Shown: piece by piece, positions 1 to 10,426 of the stretch
Position numbering within the stretch: the first letter of the stretch is position 1
Layout: the number at the start of each line of letters is the position of its first letter
DNA from: Eleusine coracana subsp. coracana
Lineage: Eukaryota; Streptophyta; Magnoliopsida; Poales; Poaceae
Reading direction: 5' to 3'
DNA length: 64,000 nucleotides
NCBI GenBank assembly: GCA_032690845.1
Contig: CM064430.1
Span: 44,923,882 to 44,987,881, forward strand
Notes under the pieces: generated by a model
Database searches by the model: none
Told to the model about the DNA's origin: nothing
What the model saw: the letters and a program-made list of their open reading frames with translations, nothing else
Translations under genes and position numbers: made by a program

Positions 1-714
1 TTTTTGCTTAAGCAAAGATTGGTTAAGGACCTTAAGTATGATTAGGGTCTAAACCCTTGAGAAATAATGCTCGAGGGCTTCTTTGATGAGAAGCATTTGA
101 AAATTATTTAGCCATATCTATATGATTTGATGATCATGTAGCAAAGGACTTGATGGTCATATGGATATAAGTTCAAAGGCTGTGGTATTGATTGAAGTCA
201 ATAACCAAATTGTCAAAATTGGACTTATGGATAATTAGAGTGACTAATTATTAGGGCAAGGCTGTATTATGACTGATGTTATTTAGCTTAGTACCATAAT
301 ATGATTGATGTCATATTGGTCCACATGAATTGAATATGATTGAAATCATAGAATTCGGACCGACCAGTCACTCGGACATGGTGAATGTCACTCGGCCTAT
401 TTAATAATCGGTCGGCAAGGCTGAAGCTTTTCAAGTTAACTTACTGTTTTGATGACCAGAGGTTTATTAGGCTCAAGCTTGATGGTTTGAGTAAAATATA
501 CACAAAATAATAAGAGCTAATATAATTAGACTCTTGCATTATTTGTTAAGTCACCAAATTATACAAGAGTCGGGGGCTACGCCTGATCAGGTGCACCTAA
601 CCGGTGCACCAGATCTATCAGGAACTTCGATAAAGAGGTCTTCCTAATTTATGATCTACATTGAAGATCGTTTGGAGAGTTGAAGCTGAAAATCAGGAAG
701 CACTCGAGGGCTGC
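1..714 (+). mobile_element. 3' untranslated region of a Tat-type Gypsy element (truncated by window edge)
   Basis: This stretch matches, with divergence, the internal region before the 3' LTR of the Tat-like element lower in the window (about 34250-34868). Shared stretches include the 'cttctttgatgagaag' block, the 'tgatgatcatgt' block and the segment around 'gagtcgggggctac'. It ends in a purine-rich tract (cactcgagggctgc) directly before the LTR start at 715, which is where a polypurine tract should be. No coding frame was seen. It is the tail of a second family member whose body lies outside the window. Confidence 0.75.
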
Positions 715-1097
715 TGTGGGATACTTGCCTTACGGGTATCCACATACAAGACTAAGTCGGTAGCCGACCGGGTACTTCATCAACAAGGAAGCCGATCGAC
801 TCAACTTGGAGCACAAGGCTGTTGAGATAGACTTTCTATGTAAACCCTAAGGGGTTACGACTAGGACTCTTCATGTACCCCCTGCCGACCGGATATATAA
901 GGCGGCAGGGTACCCCTCATCGAGGGACAAGTTGACAAGTTTTACAGCATCAATACAATACACAGAACACATGACGTAGGGTTTTTACTCTCATCGAGAG
1001 GGTCTGAACCTGTATAACTCGGCGTCTTGTGTTACCATCGTAGGTCTTAGTCTCGACGTAGCCCTATACATTTTACTGCCGATCTCAAGCTTTGACA
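715..1097 (+). repeat. 3' LTR of Tat-type Gypsy element, copy 1
   Basis: It starts TGTGGGATAC and aligns with the LTRs at 16347 and 34869, including the TATA-like 'gatatataaggcggcaggg' block and the 'gacgtagccctata' block near the end. The end is set at 'tttgaca' (1097), giving 383 bp. The true end is uncertain: the next 350 bases keep a similar style ('tttactg', 'ctatcgactatggc') and a primer-site-like 'attggcacgtcctg' occurs at about 1435, so this LTR may be longer than the other two copies. Confidence 0.7.
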
Positions 1098-2150
1098 CGT
1101 ATTTACTGTAGAACTATTGACTCAGCTCTATCGACTATGGCACTTTACATTGACTTAGCCAATTGCTTCATGAATATTGTAGGCTTATCGACTCTGGCTT
1201 GTCGACTTGTTTCTTTATTGGCATCTATGATTTTAAATTATTTATTGAATTAAATGTTGCTGATAAGCCGATACAATCTGCCGATTAGTTTAATTTCATT
1301 TATTTTCTTTATTCATATAATAGCATCAACTGATTTCATGAATAGTGACTATGGGCTTTCTTCATCGGCCTGTCCTGGGTCGGTGACCCGTGTCTTCTGA
1401 CCATTCGTCTCTTTGTTAATTTGCAGGGAAAATCGATTGGCACGTCCTGATTTCTTGTATTGAGCCTGCATTGGAGTTAAGCAGATCTTCCAGATCACGC
1501 GTGGTGAGTTTCATGTCAACAGTGAGCTGATCAGGTCGAACATGATGGAGTTGAATGACCACCATGGCCATTGATGCTCATTAGAGCGCCTAATTGTGTG
1601 ATTAAAGCCGTTGGTGGCCGGGAAGTGGGGAGGGGAGGCGATGCATTCCGTTTTGAAGCTCAGTGGGTCAGTTCTTGAAGCCGAAGAGGCGGGGATGTGG
1701 AGCACCATGGCGGCAGTGATTTCCTGGCATGGGCGCCGGGGAGACGAAGCTCCCAGCTTTGTGTGTTTCTTCCACCCACTAAGGGTGGGCCTCAAATGCT
1801 GCTGGGCCAGCCCTCTGCACTTTCGCGCTGGTCAGGCTAATAGAGGGACCTAATAATATTCCACGAGTTTTTGTGAGATATGTGTTTGTAGGTATAAAAG
1901 GTCCAAAATATGCAAAAATATGAACAGATGCCCCGTCGGCCGATCACCACTGTGAAACAGCCATTTTCACCGGCCCACAGGGACGTTTACAAGCTAAAAT
2001 CAGGACCCGACCGGTAGGGTCATTTACAGGCTGAATTCAGGTCCCGGCCGACAGGTTCGTTTACGGCTAAAATCAGCCACCCGACTGATCGATCGGAATC
2101 ATTGTCAGGCTGATCATCCGACCCGGCCAATTTTGCAAAACACTTCACCG
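1098..2150. other. unassigned repeat-derived sequence, no gene
   Basis: No convincing coding frame was seen. Bases 1098-1440 could be the rest of a longer LTR form. Bases 1900-2150 repeat short phrases about 55-70 bp apart ('aaaatcag' with 'cggccgac' or 'acccgaccgg'), which suggests a decayed tandem array in an LTR. Open frames in the 1511-1853 stretch have no recognisable domain and are probably chance. Confidence 0.4.
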
Positions 2151-3739
2151 TGATGCGGTTTTCTCCTCCTGAACCAAAAGTGATGAAATATGGCTAAGGA
2201 AAGAAGGCCAACAAGTGGCCTAACCGGGAGAAGTCAAGGGACGATCCAGAGGGGGTCGACACCCAGCCAAGGCCGCCGCCCGACCTAGCATGCCACCCAG
2301 TCTGGCTTGCCGGCCCGCCTGGGCTGCCACCCGGCCTGGGTTGGCCACCCGGGGTTGCCAGCCCATGAGGCCCATGAGGCCTCCCGACCCCAAAATGAAG
2401 AGTCGATGTGAACAAACCCATCAACCGAATCCACGAGGCAATCCAAGAGGTCCAATGCAAGGTCGGTTGGAAACGGACTTAACCCAAGGCCGCCTAGTGC
2501 ACTAGGCCTACCGGCCCAAATCCGTGGAAAATGGCACAAACCGACCAAGGCACCGACTCCACAAGATCATCTGAAGCATCCAAGACAAGTCGGTGCCAAA
2601 CCAACAAAATCATGTGGCCGCCCAGTGGGTCCCGCCGCCCAGTGGACCGACTTTGGCTCACCGACTCCACTTGACATACAAATACCTCCCTGCCCATCGC
2701 CACCTATATATAGAGGGGGAATTTGGCAGAAAAGAGGAATGAAAAACAAGAAACACATCAAGGAGACCACTTTCCCACTACTTGTGCCACAATGCAGAAT
2801 AGGATAGTTACCTTGGGAGTTAGAGTCGGGTTGAGAGCTTCTCCTCAGGATATCAGATTTGTCTTAGAAACCTCGGTATAAGTTCTCTTGTATCTTTTCT
2901 TCTGTAAGACTTATGCCTCAAATATAAAGAAGTTTGTTCTTTTATTTATCCAAGTCTGATAGTGCTTTGTAGTTGTTTCCTAGTTGCACCTTTTGAGAGT
3001 GTTTCCATGATTTACATATTCACGGGTTTCCCGGCTAGGACTTAATTGATTCACCCTCTTGAGTAAGGGTTTTAGACTTAGTTATTTCCCGGTTGTTCTT
3101 CTGCAAAGATCTACGGAAGAATATCTAGTGTGAATGTAGGCGTGGTGCCTATGTAAATGCTAGCTAGTTATGCATTCGTCCCCACGGGCTGTGTGGTAGG
3201 CGGCAGGTGGTGACAGCCCTATCCGTCCCTTTAGTAATCCACCACGTTCGGAAAGTCCCAAGCAGGGTTGTCTAGCGATAGCGTACCCACTAGTACAGAG
3301 GTTAGTTACCGACCTATATTACTGGATCATTTTCGTGCCCTGAAGTGATCATAACACGAGCCATACATTTTGCTAGTAAATTGTGCAACTCTAGAAGCAA
3401 CACTTAACGCTTGTCTTGGAAATTTTAGAACATCATTACTTAGGAAATCCAACTTGACTCGTTGTCCTCCGAACTAGCTGTACTTTTCTCTATTAAATAC
3501 TTGTAGTGTGGCCTTCTATTGATTTATCCACCATATTACCCACTCATTATCTTCACCCCCCTAGTTTGGCTGGTGATTTCCTTATAGACATAAGATCGTT
3601 AACTCTCGATACTCTTATGCCTTACTTCCCAGAGGAGAATACGATACCCTGGAATACTCCCGGGTGAAATGCTATAAAGGTGTTCTGTTCGTTTGTGGAA
3701 TTAATTGATTTTATCTTTAGAGCATAGCAAATGCCAACA
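2150..3739 (+). repeat. LTR-like sequence (U3-R-U5 layout) ahead of an Athila-type primer site
   Basis: The order fits an LTR. A TATA-like run (ctatatatagaggggg) lies at about 2704, an 'aaatataaag' polyadenylation-like site at about 2928, and the end ...CCAACA falls at 3739, nine bases before a tRNA-Asp-type primer site. The left border was not found, because no matching TGTTGG lies upstream, so the start given is a guess. No second copy occurs in the window. Confidence 0.45.
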
Positions 3740-3748
3740 TGCATTTCA

Positions 3749-3765
3749 GGCGCCATTGCCAGGGA
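3749..3765 (+). promoter_or_regulatory. putative primer-binding site (tRNA-Asp type)
   Basis: GGCGCCATTGCCAGGGA closely resembles the GGCGCCGTTGCCGGGGA primer site used by Athila-type Gypsy elements and lies just after an LTR-like end. It differs at two bases from that form, as expected for a decayed copy. Confidence 0.5.
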
Positions 3766-3789
3766 TAGTAATATTTTTGGTGCAACGTT

Positions 3790-6341
3790 AAGAAATGCCA
3801 ACACGCACGAGCACACCTGACGGGTGTAACCGCCGAGCTAGAAGGCGAGTTTAGGGAAACTCGCGCTTTGCCTTGACTCAGCGTGAGATGGTTGGCTTGT
3901 TCTTTGGAGGGGGTGCGTGCGAGCGCACCCATCGGGTGTAGCCCACGAGCTAGGGTATGAGCGTATGGACTCATTCTTTGGCTTTATTTACTTGAAGTGG
4001 TCACGGGCATGCTGTTGCACCCGAGTACCTCAGGTTCCATTGCTCGGACCGGTCAAGCGGTCTAGGGTGCCATAAGAGGAGGTTTAGTCCGTGGAGCCCT
4101 CATGACAGGGAGAGTCGTCCTTTTCTCAAAAGGTGAGACATGGCGCTGCTAAGACGATAGGTTTTTGTCTTCTTCTGGCGTGCGATGTGTAAGAGCATCT
4201 TTCTATCGGGCTCGACGCCGTTGCACTGTGCTTCAGGGGGGATCCAAGGCCACGGCCCGGGGCGTCTTGGCTATATTAAGGCCATCCCTGGGTGATGCTT
4301 TCTCACAATTGCTTGTGCCAAAGCGTCTTTTCCTCGGATTCGGTTACATCCCTAAGTTATCGCCACTCGGTGAGTTCTGTGCAGATCATCCTGGCACTGG
4401 CATGGCTGCCCGAAGCAGGTGTCTGTCGGGCTACGGGGATGAGAGCAAGGGCGAGGGTGATGACCTGGAGTTGCGTGGCCTGGCACTTCCTGATGAGGAC
4501 ATCCTCCACTATTACCCGCTGGGACGGCGACCGTGTGAGCCTCTGAATAATCCCACCTTGCTTAGCTTGGGAGGTGGAAGCCACCTTAAAAGGGAGAGCC
4601 ACCCTTCCCCTATCAGACTAGTCTTTAAGGGAGATTGGGCCTTTCCCTGAGTGGGGGCGCCGGAGTTGCGGTGCTAAGACTACGGATTCAGGTCGCAGAT
4701 CTAGCCGGGTCTGTGTGTTGGGCTTTCGGCAGGAGTTGCAGTGCTAAGATTGCAGGATTCAGAGAATCCGGATCGGTGTGTCGGGCTTCGTTCCACCCTA
4801 CCTGGGCCGGATGTATCATTTGGTAATACATCTGCTAGCTTTGTTGGTCAGAGGGGTTCTATGCTCTCAAATGAGGGCATCTTTTCTGCAACAACAAAGC
4901 ATTACAATAGCATCACCCCGTATGTGCCCGCTGGTGCGAGGGTATCGACTCCTATTGTAGTGTGCCAATCGGGTTGATTTTTACTTTTCTCTTTCTTATA
5001 TTTTGCGAATGGTAAACATTCGTTCGTAAGAGATTTTTGTAATGATCGACCCTGTGCGGCATGTATCAATAAAGATATTTGTCATACAATCTCGCCATTG
5101 GATTTCTGCTGGCGATGCCAGTTCTCGAGTCCCTGCTTGGCGCAGTCGGACTGGTCAAGCAAGCATTTTGGCTTTGTCGTCTTCTTTTCTATGCCTCATT
5201 CGTGAGGCGGAGGATAGAGCTGGGCCACGTTTTTGCCTTGATGGTTGAAACGTAGTGGTCATTGAGCTATTTTCGGTTTTGTTCTAGTGAAGCCCCTGGT
5301 TCCCTGTTGACAGGGTCCTTGTGATCCAGCTGGTGGCTAGCTTCATAAATCCGCTTTTCCAACCCAATTGGTTACCACGACCGTTCGATGGGTCGTGGTG
5401 GCTGACTGCCTCTCTTCGGTGAGATACCAATAAATAGGTTAGAACGGGACTCAAAAGCGACTCCGTGATGCCCTTAATGTTCGGGGGCCAGGGTGCTGGC
5501 CGCTAGGTGTGTCCATTGCTCGTGCCCCTCACTCTTGATATGCATCTTGGGTGGCTGTCGAACCCTTTCATGGGGCCAATCTTAGAACCCTAGCACTGTC
5601 AGGTCGTCGAGGCAGTTTTCAGCCCCTTATCCTGTCCTACCTGTGCCCGTCGACACTGAGTCGGGTTGATCGGGTCGTGGCTCATCGTGCTACCGCCTGG
5701 GTTGCTGTAAGGCAAGGTTAGTCGAGATTCGCCTAGGTCATCCCGCCTCCTATCCATGAATATTGGGGCTTTATGGGAGGATTTCTCGGGGCTCAAAAAA
5801 TGAAGGGTCCCGGGTGAATGGGCCTGCTTCCTTAAAGCCAGAAGAGACAAAAGCGGACGTTGGATTTTGACTGGTTTTAAACCGCCCTCTCATTGCTCGA
5901 GACGAGGGTGGCATGTTTACCTCGCACTCGCGTCATGGGGATCTCTAGTAACCATCACGTCGCCCCGCTTCCCATAGGTGTGGCGATCGTGGGCGCGATT
6001 TCTCCACCCGAATAATGAGGGTAGTGGGGCCACAAGGTCAAGGCGCCGTTGAGTGAAGTGGAAGCTAGAGAGTCATGGGGGAGATGGAGAGTACAGAGGA
6101 GGACGTGGCAGAATTTAAGCCGTAAATGATGCGGTGGGGAATTAAGTCCCTTACCACGGGTTGAATATGGCTAGGCCCCACAGTCAAATTAGAGCGTGGC
6201 TCTTGGATTATGACGCCTACTTAAGCTCGATCCAGGAAATCTTCTCCCTTTCTTCTTCTTCTAGCCTCCACGCCTTCCTGCCTGCTTTGTAGCTTAGCGG
6301 TCATCATTATTTTTCTCCACTGTGGCTGCTCTTTCATTGTC
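3790..6341 (+). other. LTR-like / promoter-like region upstream of the Transposase_28-type pseudogene
   Basis: This is long noncoding sequence with LTR character: phrases such as 'gacgggtgtaaccgccgag' (3820) and 'atcgggtgtagcccacgag' (3932) recur. From about 5900 the sequence leads into a pseudogene start at 6342 through a C/T-rich leader (ctccctttcttcttcttcta, about 6244). The open frames here (161 codons at 4165, 83 at 5599) show no domain. I infer the 5' part of a non-autonomous or truncated LTR element, but its ends were not found. Confidence 0.4.
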
Positions 6342-7013
6342 ATGTCCATGGTTTCTCATTCTACAATGATGAAGAAGGAGTTGGAGGGACTCGTCCATGC
6401 CGGGCTCCTGGCCCCCCTCACCGGAGCGAGGGAGTGGCTGGTTCTAGGGAACGAGGTTTGACCGGAGCCCCCTTGGGGCTACAGGGTGTCGTTCGTGCCT
6501 TTCCCCCAGCGCGGGCTTGGGCGGCTGACGCAGGACTTCCTCCGTGCGCTGCTTTTTCATTACTGCACAGAGTTGCAACATTTGAATCCCAATGGGATTC
6601 AACACATCTCAGCCTACATGGCCTTGTGCAAGGGGTTCCTTGGTGTCGCGCCCAACTTTGACCTGTGGTAACACTTCTTCCTGGTCTCCTGCATTCAGCG
6701 CAAGATCGGAGGCGAGACCTTCCCCTACACCATTGGGTGCATTGGCATCCGGTTCTGAGGGGAGCATGTGGCGGAGTACATCCCGATGCCCACTCCAACC
6801 AACCACTCGGGGTGGCACAAGAGGTGGTTATACCTGTGCAACGACGAGCTCCACCCCCTCCCTGATTACACCGATTGGGACATCCCTGAGGCCCAGGAAA
6901 GCTGGCACTAGGGGAAGGGGAAGTTCGGGAAGAGGTGGATCAAAGACGCCCTCAACACGATCGCCCACCTCATGCAGCGTGGCCTCGATGGCGCTGGGGT
7001 CGTCGGGTGGTAC
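6342..7013 (+). pseudogene. Transposase_28-like ('putative gypsy type transposon') gene, 5' part
   Basis: One frame from ATG 6342 to the insertion point at 7013 reads as the N-terminal half of the plant Transposase_28 family. The marker segment LNPNGIQHISAY is followed by LCKGFLGVAPNFDLW (about 6580-6669), matching the LNPNSILHIA...LCEAFLG block of the antisense gene at 33402-33707. The frame is broken by stops: TGA after NEV (about 6459), TAA after DLW (6669), TGA after IRF (about 6756) and TAG after SWH (about 6909). The frame itself is otherwise kept, so these are point changes. The Athila-like element enters exactly after codon TAC 7011-7013. The family accompanies Tat-type LTR elements; its molecular role is not established. 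Confidence 0.7.
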
Positions 7014-8107
7014 TGTTGGTGGTTTCTAGCTACCTATTTTATCTACCAAAAAGGGATGTTTTACGTCTTAATTTGGTGGTATTGACTAACAATTCAACCC
7101 ATATTTGCATATATTTCTAGTTGTTCTATTTTGGATGTAATTACAGGAAACAGGTATAAAATAGGGCAGTTATGGATAAAGAATCAAAGAGCAACAAGGA
7201 TGGGCCAGGTACAAAGCTGCACCGATCGGTGTGGGCCTGTGCCGATCGGCGCAGGAGAGTAAAAGAAAATGAAAAGCATAATTCGGTCCAAGGACAGAGG
7301 CCCAGCCCAACACAAATTGAAGTCGATGGAAGTTGACCTAATCTCGCCGGATATAAAAGGAAGAAATCTATCAAGAGCCAAGGAAGGAAGGAGAGAGACA
7401 ACAATCGCGATATCCAGTTGTTAGAACAAGGGTTTTAGGATATTGGCAGCAACAGTTGGTCAATACCGACGAGAACCACCAGAAGGGAGGCCACGTCGAT
7501 CGGCGCGACGGTTGCGCCGATCGGCACGTGCGCGTTCCAACGCTATTTCTCGCCCTTCTACTATGCTTAGCAGGAGGATGAGCGAGTAGTCTCATATTCT
7601 CTTCTCTGGTACGGGGATCTGGTCATGTAACTCTCATACTTATTGATACTCTCTTGATGAATTCAATCTATGTAGTGAACTCAATTGTGCATCTATTTCA
7701 TTAGTGTATCGGCCGGTATACTTCTGCCCATTGCATAGTGCAAGAAACCAGTGGGGAGCTAATAACCTCTGTAGTGACATCCGGGGCAAACGAAACCACC
7801 ATGTCTTGTAGAATATTGGAATCATCATCCGAGTTAATAAGGATAAGGTTGCATGCTAGTGAACCAATCCTAAGGAGAGAATCCTTCATTATCCTGTTAC
7901 ATCTCTAAATAACATTCATCCACCACTCTCTCACCGTCATCATTCACACCAACCCAACCAATGCAATCTGTTAGTAAGCCCTTAATAGTAATAGTCCCGC
8001 TCGTTCCCTGTGGATTTGATAACCTTGGAATACTCTGAGGGAAAAAGAGCTACAACTGTACATCGTCCTCTTGCGGTATATAAGTGGGTGCGTAATTATG
8101 ACCAACA
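7014..8107 (+). repeat. 5' LTR of the Athila-like element
   Basis: It is 1094 bp, TGTTGGTGGTTTC... to ...TGACCAACA. It carries two dimeric CCGATCGG palindromes (7223/7243 and 7497/7518). Relative to the 3' LTR it has about 22 extra bases near 7828 (the 'atccgagttaataagg' stretch). The extent is fixed by alignment with the two pieces of the 3' LTR. Confidence 0.9.
7221..7525. repeat. two dimeric CCGATCGG palindromes in the 5' LTR
   Basis: Cores CGATCG start at 7223 and 7243 (20 bp apart) and at 7497 and 7518 (21 bp apart). Each core sits in a longer GC palindrome of the form GCRCCGATCGGYGC. Confidence 0.9.
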
Positions 8108-8119
8108 AGCATCATTTTC

Positions 8120-8137
8120 TGGCGTCGTTGCCGGGGA
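8120..8137 (+). promoter_or_regulatory. primer-binding site of the Athila-like element
   Basis: TGGCGTCGTTGCCGGGGA, 12 bases after the LTR end, matches the tRNA-Asp-type primer site of Athila elements with one difference. Confidence 0.85.
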
Positions 8138-8230
8138 ACAAGCCAGTTCTTTTACTATTAATATTTTACTAACGTCTAATCCTTTTCTTTTCTAGTTGTT
8201 TTTGTTTTGTGTTTTGTGTGAATTTTTAGG

Positions 8231-10426
8231 ATGAGTACGACGGAACCTTCTCCGATGCTCAGGGAGATTTCTTTGCCATCTCCAGACGTGCTGGTGCCTC
8301 AATCCTCAGACGAGAAGGCCACGACCTCCTCGTATGTGTTGAATCCCATTATCATTAGCATGGCTGAAGCAAACAAATTCTTTGGAGCGAAGGAGGAGAA
8401 TCCATATACTCACCTACAAGATTTGGAGGCACTTTGCCAAACATTCCATCATGAAGGAGTGCCTCAGGATCTTTACAGATGGCTGCTTTTCCTATTCTCT
8501 TTGGGAGGAAAAGCCAAAGAGTGGCACAAGGCAGCATCTCGAGATGCGAAAGGTAAGTGGAGTGAATTAGTTGGAAATTTTTGTCTCCACTATTTTCCTT
8601 TGCCAAAGGTGCAGAAATTGGGAAGAGAAGTGGTGAACTTCTTACAAAAAGATGAAGAATCTCTCACGGAAGCCTGGAAGTATTTTAAAACATTGTTGAA
8701 ACAAGGACCTGACCTCAGCATTGATGAGAATATGTGCGCTCAAACCTTCTACATGGCCATAAATAAGGCATCGAGGATGCATTTGGACGAATCGGCCGGA
8801 GGAAGTTTTCTGAGGTTAACAACCAAGGTGGGGATCGAATTGATAGGTAAAATCGTTGAGAATGAAGCTTTGCATAAGTACTAGGAAGAATATCTAGAAC
8901 TAAATCAACAATGCCCAGAAGTTATGCAGAAGGAAGAGTCGCCAGCTGAACAGATCTGTATGTCCGAGAGTAGGGCAATGAGTACTCCAGAGCATAAATT
9001 TGAAGAGATAGGGCCCGTCAGACCCACTTCCATGGATCTGACGCGCGCGCCGATCGGCGCAGTTGCAACAATAGGGGAACTGCTCACCCTGACAACTCCG
9101 TCAAGCTGCAAGGAACATACCAAGATAGAAGCTGCGATTCTAGACAACCACCTGAAAGAATTCGAAGGTAACTTTGCTAAACCAAAGGGGGATAGGACAT
9201 TGGAGAATGCTAAACAACTTGATGAATTTGAGCCAATGGACTGGATTCCTATTGATTTTTCGCAAGAATTGCTCAATATGAGGAGATCCTTCAGTTCAAA
9301 AGATGCCTCTGAAGCCGGAATTGAGTATAATTTCCCAAGTAATCGCCTCAAATCAGAAGTTTTTGGTCAAGAAATTATTGGAAGAGTCTTAGGGAAGCTT
9401 TACAAGGATGATATAGAGCTTGATGGAACAGAGGTGAAACAAGCAAAGAGATTACTAGACAGTTGCTTTGAGCCATCTCCCTACGAAGGATTATGTGGTG
9501 TGTATGCTATAGGTCTCACTGAAGAGCAAGAAGAGGAGCTGTACATACCATGTGAGATATCGAGGAAGAAATTTATGAAAGCCTTGTGTGACTTTGGTTC
9601 CCGTGTTAGCTTGATGACTTACGATGCATTTATGAGCATGCCTTATGAAACTCAACAACGGTTGATGGGGACTGAACTTGAGCTCGTAATGGCAGATGGA
9701 AGGAATACCAAGCCACTGGGAGTGATCAAGAATGTTGAGGTAGAGATTAGTTCAAAAACAATACCAGTGGACTTCTTTGTTCTAAATAATGAGGAAACTG
9801 GAGTTGAATACATCATTCTAGGGAGGCCTATTTTGAGATTAGAACAAGCTGTTCTGGATGCTGGGAAAGGTCAAATTACACTACACCTGGGAGGTGAAGA
9901 AGTGCAATTTCAATTTAATGATCCGTCTCATCAAGACCCTTCTTGCCATCAAGAATTCTACCCAGAGGAGGATGATAAGATAGGGATGGATGTGGGTGAC
10001 CCACTAGACCACCTCATGCGCGGAGCTGACAAGGATACTGTCAGCGCCGATCGGCGCGATACTTGCGCCGGTTGGCTCAACCAGGAAAATTCTTATTTTG
10101 AACCTCTGGGTGAGCTAGATCCAGATGAAGCACTGAAAGTAGAACAGAAGCAACTTCCGAAAGAGCTACGCTATGAATATCTAGGGAAAAATAAAACATA
10201 TCCAGTTATTGTGAATAATGCCCTAACGAAAGAAGAAACAGAAAAGCTGCTTGCTATGCTCAAAAGGTATAAGAAGGCCATTGGTTACACATTGGATGAC
10301 ATCAAGGGAATCAGCCCCGCATTTTGCACCCACAAGATTAACTTGGAAGAGAATACTAAACCAGTGGTTGAAGGAATGCGAAGGTTGAAAGAATCAATGA
10401 AGCCAGTGGCCAAAAAGGAGATTTGA
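8231..10426 (+). pseudogene. gag-pro: gag-protease region of the Athila-like element
   Basis: One frame runs from ATG 8231 to TGA 10424-10426, interrupted by a TAG at 8882-8884. The first 217 codons are Gag-like, with a retrotrans_gag-type core (KAKEWH, LGREVVNF, about 8510-8640). The later part includes an aspartic protease: the segment CDFGSRVS at about 9585 stands where Athila proteases usually have CDLGASVS. ILGRPIL follows at about 9820. Two dimeric or single CCGATCGG palindromes lie in the coding sequence (9051, 10048). At the end the frame stops one base short of the pol frame, which begins with KLL at 10426, so one base was lost or a frame shift is needed there. Confidence 0.8.
9046..10078. 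repeat. CCGATCGG palindromes inside gag-pro
   Basis: There is a single perfect GCGCCGATCGGCGC centred near 9053, and a pair with cores at 10048 and 10069 (21 bp), the second decayed to CGGTTG. The pair is read as two seven-residue steps (SADRRDT / CAGWLNQ). Confidence 0.85.

Noticed and set aside
4165..4650. A 161-codon frame in the LTR-like region
   Set aside because: The composition matches the surrounding noncoding LTR-like sequence, with no domain and overlapping frames on both strands.
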